Assembly: GCF_964204865.1 (NCBI RefSeq)
Contig: NC_135250.1
Span: 23,117,395-23,181,394, forward strand
Direction: 5' to 3'
Length of the DNA stretch: 64,000 nt
From: Styela clava
Lineage: Eukaryota; Chordata; Ascidiacea; Stolidobranchia; Styelidae
Under the pieces are notes generated by a model. It was not told where the DNA came from. It was given only the letters and a program-made list of their open reading frames with translations, and did not search any database. Shown here one piece after another: positions 57,737-64,000 of this stretch; the stretch's first letter is position 1, and each line of letters begins with the position of its first letter. A program made the position numbers and the translations under genes.

Positions 57737-59368
57737 ATGGAAGAAAAAATCAATACAGATTCCAAAGAACATGCTGTTGAAATTTTACAACAGTTAAATG
57801 AATATCGTAAAACTGGACGTCATTGTGATTTCATGATCAAAGCTGGATCTGAGGAACTTCCTGTTCATAAGAATATTGTGTCGGCAAGTTCCGATTATTT
57901 TAAAGCAATGCTATCTCATGAAAATGTTGAAACAAAATCTGGTGTCGTTGAAATAAAGGAATTTGATGAAGTTTGTGTTAAAAAATGTGTTGATTTCATT
58001 TACACTGGGGATGCTTATGTTGCCAAAGAAAAACGTGAAACGCTCATGGGTGTCGCTCACATGATGCAGCTGCAAAGACTTTGTGATAGTATCGCAATTT
58101 TTCTGGAAGATGATCTTGCTCCTAGATCGTTTTTTCAAACTAAAAAAATTGCGAACAGGTACAACTGTAAACAACTTGAGGGAAAATGCAATCAATTTGC
58201 ATTGCAACGTTTTATAGAAATTGCCCAGTCTGATGAGTTTATGGATCTTGATGAAAAATTTATTTCATTTCTGATGGAATCAAAGGAAACAAAAGCAAAG
58301 GAAGAAGTGAAATGTAAGATGCTGTTAGCATGGACCAAGCATGATATAGATGAAAGAAAAGAATGCTTTCTTAGTTTGGTGATGAAATTTCAGTTGACAA
58401 AAATGTCTTTGTCATATAGACGATTTCTTGTTGCAAATGAGCCACTGATACTTGAATCTGCAAAATCTCTTCAGTCATTGACTTTGTCGGTTTTTGATAG
58501 TCATGGGGATGTCAGTGAAAAAGATGTCAATTTGACAGAGAATAAACAGCTTATTGTTTTTGACAAAACTTCTCAAAGAATGCATTCTCATGATGTTGAT
58601 GATAAAACATGGACACCAATGCAAACCATAGATCAAGCAATTATACAGAATTTATATTCTGCTGTAGTGATGGAATCTTACATTTATGTAATTTGTACAA
58701 ATAGCTCATTTTATAGACTTGAATATGCTGAATCAAATTCAAAGTGGGAACAAATGACAAATCCAAATCTTCAGAATGCACGTGCAGTTGCACTTGATGA
58801 TTTTGTTTATGGTATTGAATATGGAAATTACTCAAGCATTATGGAAAAATATGATCCATCAAATAATAGTTGGACCAGACTAACAAACAAATCATTGATC
58901 CTAGCTTGTGAATCTTTGGTGGCTGCTGATGGAAAGGTGTTTTGTATTGCAGGACGATCTAAGCAGCAAGGTCGAGCAACAAACCAAGTTGAGATTTATG
59001 ATCCTGTCACATCAACTTGGTCAATGGATAATAGATCATTGAATGAAGCAAGACGTCAAGCTTCGGCAACTGCAACAGGGGAAGGAATATATGTTATGGG
59101 AGGTTATGATAATAATATTGGTTCAACTCTCATTACTGTTGAATTTCGTTCATCTGTAACTAAAACCTGGATGATATTGAAACCAATGAAAACTGCAAGA
59201 GCACAGTTCAGTAGTTGTTTGATTGATGGGAAAGTTTATGTCATTGGTGGAAATGGAAATCCTGCAAATATAGAGGAATATGATCCTGAAACAAAAGAAT
59301 GGAAAATCATTGAAACGATACAAGGAAAAAATATAATTCCATTGGTAACTGTTGCAATATCTATCTAA
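57737..59368 (+). CDS. K7, BTB-BACK-Kelch protein, K2/K3 chimera
   Basis: Encodes 543 aa in one exon. Through residue 456 it follows K2 closely; differences include AKSLQSL for AKPLQSL, TSQRM for TSGRM, SSIMEKY for SNFMEKY and the blade-4 loop RSKQQGR. From residue 457 (59105) it changes to K3 type: the blade-5 loop YDNNIGSTLIT and blade-6 entry TARAQFSSC, with DNA almost identical to K3 for about 180 bases. After the stop the flank is K6/K2-like again. The K3-like stretch is therefore a conversion tract covering blades 5-6 rather than a simple unequal crossover. The frame is intact and the start is CAGAAATGGAAG. Predicted CUL3 adaptor by family. Confidence 0.92.
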   Translation: MEEKINTDSKEHAVEILQQLNEYRKTGRHCDFMIKAGSEELPVHKNIVSASSDYFKAMLSHENVETKSGVVEIKEFDEVCVKKCVDFIYTGDAYVAKEKRETLMGVAHMMQLQRLCDSIAIFLEDDLAPRSFFQTKKIANRYNCKQLEGKCNQFALQRFIEIAQSDEFMDLDEKFISFLMESKETKAKEEVKCKMLLAWTKHDIDERKECFLSLVMKFQLTKMSLSYRRFLVANEPLILESAKSLQSLTLSVFDSHGDVSEKDVNLTENKQLIVFDKTSQRMHSHDVDDKTWTPMQTIDQAIIQNLYSAVVMESYIYVICTNSSFYRLEYAESNSKWEQMTNPNLQNARAVALDDFVYGIEYGNYSSIMEKYDPSNNSWTRLTNKSLILACESLVAADGKVFCIAGRSKQQGRATNQVEIYDPVTSTWSMDNRSLNEARRQASATATGEGIYVMGGYDNNIGSTLITVEFRSSVTKTWMILKPMKTARAQFSSCLIDGKVYVIGGNGNPANIEEYDPETKEWKIIETIQGKNIIPLVTVAISI

Positions 59369-61508
59369 CATCAATTACTCTCATACTTGGACAAATATAG
59401 TTCTCATATTTGTAATAAAATTAATTATCAGTCTTTTTATTTATCTCTCAAATTAAATCTTTTCGCAGAATAATGAAACTATTAAATTATTCATTAGTGT
59501 GTGGTAATATATAGAATGAATAATTCCTTTGACAAAAACTTTTATTTGATTATTTTTCTTCAATACATTTAGTCTAATAAGAACGAATTTACAGAATGTT
59601 TCAAGATATAGCTTAAATATTTTCTCTTTACAGATAGCCTATATCAATATTGATAATTCGATTGCTTGGTTAAGTGACAAGTGAAAATTGATTTCACATT
59701 GGTACTGTTGATTTATTGTTATTTTTTTATATCATTGCATTTATTGTGATAACAATTTAATCTTTAATTCATGAAAATGTATCATTTTTCAATATTCCAT
59801 TCAATTTTGTAATATGTCAGATTACAGGGGCTTACCCCATATTATTTTTTGTGGTTGGTATGGTATGGGTTGTAATCATATCTTTCTCGTTAACTCACAT
59901 GAAGTGTTTATGATGGGGCCTTTCTGATTTTATACATACACTGTATTTTTTAAATATTATAATTTCACTGATTTTTTGATATAACTGGTTCGAAGATATG
60001 CCTTTTTAAATTTGTTAAATATTATTCATGCTTTTTATTTTTAAAATAACTGATCAAAAAATGGTGATTTCGAAAACGAAATATTTAGGTTTATGGCCCT
60101 ATTGCAGAAATTGGTTTCTGTCCATACAATATCAAATTTTTGCAAATCTATTATTACAAATGAAAGAAAATACAAAACTTTTAGGTTCAGGAGAAGTAGT
60201 GTTTTTTCAAACATGACTTAGTAATGACCATACTGCTTGCCGATCACTGTTTTCCAATGCATTATTATAATTTTGTATCTTTTTGAGGTGAGGCTCATTT
60301 CATACCATCATCTGTATAACGTCAAAACGGACTTGTTGTGGCCCTCTAGGTTGAGAACAATTATTCAACTTCTGATAATTCTATTCTGAAAATGATGATA
60401 ATTTTGAGAAAATTTTATTTTCGTGAATTTCTTTGCATCTAGTGAGCCATGAAATATAATCATTAATTATTGATTTCAATTCCTGATTAACAGACAATAA
60501 GTTCTGTAATAAAGGAAATATGATTTTATTGAATATTCTTTGAGATTTTATTATTGTAGTATATTAATATTGACTACAGTAATTCACTGAACTTGATAAA
60601 ATATACTGTGTTAGTGAAATTGTCATTGTTATTGCTTTATGTATATAAGGTACTCGAAGGAAATATAAATTTTCATTTTGATGCTTGTGGTCAATCTTCT
60701 GATAAATTCTTACTGGCATTATTTATGCAATTTTTCACAGCTGTAATTTGCAATATTGGTATCATAATTAGATCAGCTGAGAAAGAAATTAAATATTCTC
60801 TGATAGTCGCAAAGTTACTACCAGCCTTTATAACATGCTTGATTCGTCACTGAACAATTTCCCAAAAGATTGTTGAAGATGATTTGATGCATATTTTTGA
60901 TAAAAATTTAGGCAGACAACACATGTCTTTATTGTTTGGCATTAAGTGGAATTTATATCAGGATGTGGAGTTGGCAGTTTAATGAACTCATTTTGATATT
61001 GGCTAGAAATGGCAGTAATTTTGAATGTCCTTGAGTTGGATTCAAAATAGATTAATGGCTTGGAGATTTATAAAAAAATTCTTTCATACCTAGAACACCA
61101 GTAGATTCTGGAATTGTAAGAAAGTTTAAAAAGTGGGGTAGTTTTTGATGATGTCATTGCACACAAAAACTGAGTCCTAAAGAGCCAGCAGAAATTTTTG
61201 AAATAAATGAAAGTGATAGACTTTTAGCGAAAAATACAATCTTTAACCACTGCAAATTTTGAAGCAATTCCTTCAGTAGGTAATAAGGAAAGATATTTTT
61301 TCACAACAACAACATAATAACAAAACGATCCAAATGTACACTTCATGTCCAATTAAGATCTAGATTCTAGAAGATCGGGAAATTATATTTTAATTAATAT
61401 TTTTGGTGAATTTTATTGGCAAGGAATCGGTATCACACTAGGTTGTATCCAAGAGCCACGCAATCCACCACCAGATTGTTGGGTATTCCCCGTTTCACGG
61501 ACTGCAGG
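59369..61508. repeat. K7 3' flank
   Basis: Paralogous to the K6 flank (44675-46094 plus 48532-48992) and to the K2 flank. It lacks the hAT (9663, 46103), MITE (11877), composite (12108) and LINE (49003) insertions. It is thus the cleanest reference for empty sites. No gene. Confidence 0.78.
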
Positions 61509-61516
61509 CAGTAAGG

Positions 61517-61654
61517 CAGTGATTCCCAACCAGGCAGGGTGCCGCGGCACACAAGAGATTTCATTTTTGAATTTATTTCAAGTGATTCCAATTTCCAATC
61601 ACTTGAATTCCACAAGAATTATCCCATGGCTCTTGCTAACAAACAGAAACGAAA
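61517..61654. mobile_element. Truncated hAT-type element, left end only
   Basis: CAGTGATTCCCAACCAGGCAG, then GGGTGCCGCGGCACA and the next 100 bases match 18333 onward, with a deletion of about 40 bases. It stops at CAAACAGAAACGAAA. The flank CAGTAAGG (61509-61516) is the same as that right of the 18333 element. Confidence 0.8.
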
Positions 61655-62070
61655 AATTTGAGGAGTCGTATTTCAGGTATTTGGGTCTTGTTTTATTAAT
61701 TCTAAGTTTTGCATAATGCGCGCCAACACCGTTTCGTAAAATTGAAAATGTCAAACAAGGTAACAAATTACTGTGCGAAATTTTTTTCCAAATTTGACCA
61801 AGAAATTGTTTGACTATTATTTAAACTCAAAATAATATTCAGGATTCGCGCAATGACTTTGCAGGATTTTTATTCACTATTTAATACGAAAATACAACAG
61901 ACACAATAGGAAAGTAAAATCATAAGAAGGTCAACTATCGTCTTTATAAATATCCGCATTCCTGCGTCAGAAATCATAATATTGTTAGCTTAAAAGAGAG
62001 TTAATTTACAATCGGTGGGGAGGAAGATCAAACCCGGCGTAAAAAAAAAAATCAGAATATAGTTTAATTC
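61655..62070. other. Unassigned spacer
   Basis: No paralogue, terminal repeat or convincing reading frame seen. Confidence 0.4.
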
Positions 62071-62417
62071 AAATGTTCATTTTCTGGGAATGGGATCTAA
62101 TCGAATTTATATGGGAACTACCGGTAATCAAAATTTAATTTGATCAATTGGCTTAAAAAATAAATTATTATAAAAAAAACATGCCGGTATGGGCGGTATC
62201 ACACATGTTGGGTTTTCTATCGCCAAATTTAGCAAATTTTTTTTTTTAAAGCTCGTTCAGATGTTTGGCATCTGGATTTCTGTTTGATATTTTGGCATTT
62301 TTTATTAGTTTCTGTTATTAAAAAATCAAATAAAAATATTTGAAAATTACTTAATCCAGTAATTGTGATTATGCCATCCGGTAGTCCGAAGAGCTTTAGT
62401 TCAAGCAGTCAATATTT
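62071..62417 (+). repeat. Orphan copy of the K3-type upstream module
   Basis: Matches parts of 20260-20520 and 21135-21215 (landmarks TTTTCTGGGAATGGGATCT, CGCCAAATTTAGCAA, CATCCGGTAGTCCGAAGAGC). In K3 this leads into the leader and gene; here it breaks off at 62417 in CAGTCAATATTTGG. It probably belonged to an eighth gene now lost or displaced. Confidence 0.65.
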
Positions 62418-64000
62418 GGCTGACGGACAACTCGACTACACGACCAACTCACCAGAGACAACTCGACTACCTGGAGGCCTGGTGAGTTGTCCGTCTTTTG
62501 GCATTTTCTACGGTGGTGTTTTAGGTCTATAGAAATGCGTTTTTGATATTTTTAGTGCTCATATGTGGAGAAAAATACATAAATATGATCTAGAAAGCAT
62601 TTTTATTTGTATATGTGGCTTATTTTGATCATGTTGTATGAATACAAATACAGTCTACAGACGAAATTGGAGTAACGTTAGCGAGGTTAGACTGTTGACT
62701 TATAGGACTGTGTTCGTTTAATTTTTTGAACTTTATTGGTATTAAATGTTTTGAATGAGCACTTTTAAATATATTAAAACCTTTATACTTCACAGTAACA
62801 CTTAAATATTTATGAATGTGAGCTCAGTAGTCTATGGTTTCAGTAGTTTGAACTCGCCTACGGCAGTCGCCCGACAGGCCGTCAACTCACCAGTCGAGCA
62901 AACGCTCTGCGACGTGACGTCATCGATGCTCGAAGTGAAGACAACTCGACTACCGAGCAACGAGAGGCAAACAAGCAACCGCTCTGCGATATCGATGCTC
63001 GAGGAGACGACATTGCTTTGCAAAACGCGGACTCAAGAATTGCATAGCATTTACTTAGTGCCGACTGATATTAGTTGTAAGCCAACTCACCAATAAATTC
63101 ACTCACCAATCAATTTTATTTCGGTCGCTCTGGTATAAAACAAAACAACAACAAACGAACAAACACAAAAGTGACAAAACGCAGAGGACTTGGAGGACGG
63201 ACATAACTTAAAGACAAAGTTAAAAACGTGAAAATACGTGCCCGTCTTCCAAAAACAGTTGAATAACACAATAAAAATACACGATACAGAATCGATCAGA
63301 AGTATAAAGGTTTAAATATATTTAAAGTAGGAATGTTACAAAACGCGCTTTTTCGCGTCAAAAAATATACGCACCGTGTCTGCTAAGTACCGTAACGCCG
63401 TGTCAGAATACCGCTCATAAAAACGACTACCGACTGCCTGCTGTTGTTTGGAATTCCATGAAATTTTGACATAACTTAGATAAAATGCGCAACTATGATT
63501 CGGTATTTGAATTTTTTCATTAGCGCATAAATTTCCCAACATTCGGGGCTTTTAAAAATTACGCTAAAGTTATACGTACTGCAAATTAATGATATTGTCT
63601 ATGGACACCAATAAAATATATATGGACGCATGTATGTCATTCCTAACTTGATACTTACCAATTTTTATGAAGTTTGTTCAATCAGAACATCGTTAATTAT
63701 TACCCGCAACGAGGCACTGTCAAACTAATATGCTCAACTCCAGGGTTGATTTGAGACGATCTTCCGACGGCCTCAATGATCGTTGCCAAAATAAAATCCT
63801 AAAGTAATCTGAATTTTCTTAGATGTGACGCACATCAAAAAATTAAAGATTGATATGTGTGTTTTTATCATATTTATTAAAGTTCTTATTGAAAAAAGTC
63901 TATTCGCATACGTTTACGAAACGGTACAAATTAATTCAAGGCACGAGAAGTATGATCTTAGCACGCGTCTGTCAACGCGCATCAGTTATCGACTGAATGC
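62418..64000. other. Unrelated DNA at the right edge, with own repeats
   Basis: Richer in GC and CpG between 62840 and 63080 than the array. CAACTCACCA or its inverse occurs at about 62444, 62478 (inverted), 62883 and 63078; GACAACTCGACTAC occurs at about 62457 and 62939, with GGACAACTCGACTAC at about 62424. Two similar segments, CGCTCTGCGA followed by ATCGATGCTCGA, start at 62903 and 62980. A 94-codon ORF (62812-63096) runs through these repeats and is not recognised. GGTATAAAAC at about 63131 is TATA-like, but no gene could be assigned downstream. Confidence 0.45.

Noticed and set aside
62812..63096. 94-codon ORF as a gene
   Set aside because: It spans the repeated CAACTCACCA and CGCTCTGCGA segments and an overlapping minus-strand frame is equally open; no support for coding.

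Overview
This is an AT-rich (roughly one third GC), repeat-dense metazoan window. No bacterial features (operons, Shine-Dalgarno sites, CRISPR) are present. Its core is a head-to-tail array of seven closely related single-exon BTB-BACK-Kelch genes, all on the + strand: K1 (1154-2776), K2 (7866-9494), K3 (21501-23144), K4 (30172-31803), K5 (38168-39808), K6 (43024-44674, broken by two 1-base deletions) and K7 (57737-59368). Each intact copy encodes 540-547 aa with a BTB domain, a BACK domain and a six-bladed Kelch propeller, the layout of CUL3 ubiquitin-ligase substrate adaptors. The repeat content (hAT elements and MITEs, a piggyBac-like element, L1/Tx1-type LINEs, a tRNA-derived SINE, and a foldback MITE containing the core CCAAGATGGCGCACAACC) and the compact intron-less genes suggest a tunicate. 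This is inference; no species is claimed.

The array grew by duplication of blocks carrying flanking DNA. K2 and K7 share about 3.4 kb of near-identical sequence (5776-9100 and 55649-59104) although they lie 50 kb apart. The K3-K4 and K4-K5 intervals are paralogous over about 8 kb, and the 3' sides of K2, K5, K6 and K7 share one landscape. Because flanks are paralogous, many insertions can be read directly against an empty site elsewhere in the window. Examples are hAT elements at 9663-10564, 32128-34315 and 46103-48523 (with a second hAT at 46902-48016 inside it), a piggyBac-like element at 24360-25919, a 4-kb composite at 12108-16074, and a LINE at 49003-54422.

The BTB and BACK halves of the genes are almost invariant. 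Differences cluster in the BACK-Kelch linker and in short propeller loops next to the Kelch turns, where substrates bind in this family. K7 is a visible chimera: K2-like up to codon 456, then K3-like. K4 carries a sharply bounded divergent island. Together these suggest a family kept uniform in its CUL3-facing half while the substrate-facing half is diversified by conversion and substitution. That is the strongest candidate for an undescribed system here, but its biological role cannot be read from the sequence.

The array seems to stop near 62417. There a truncated copy of the module normally found upstream of K3-K5 gives way to sequence of different composition (62418-64000), which holds its own repeats and no recognisable gene.
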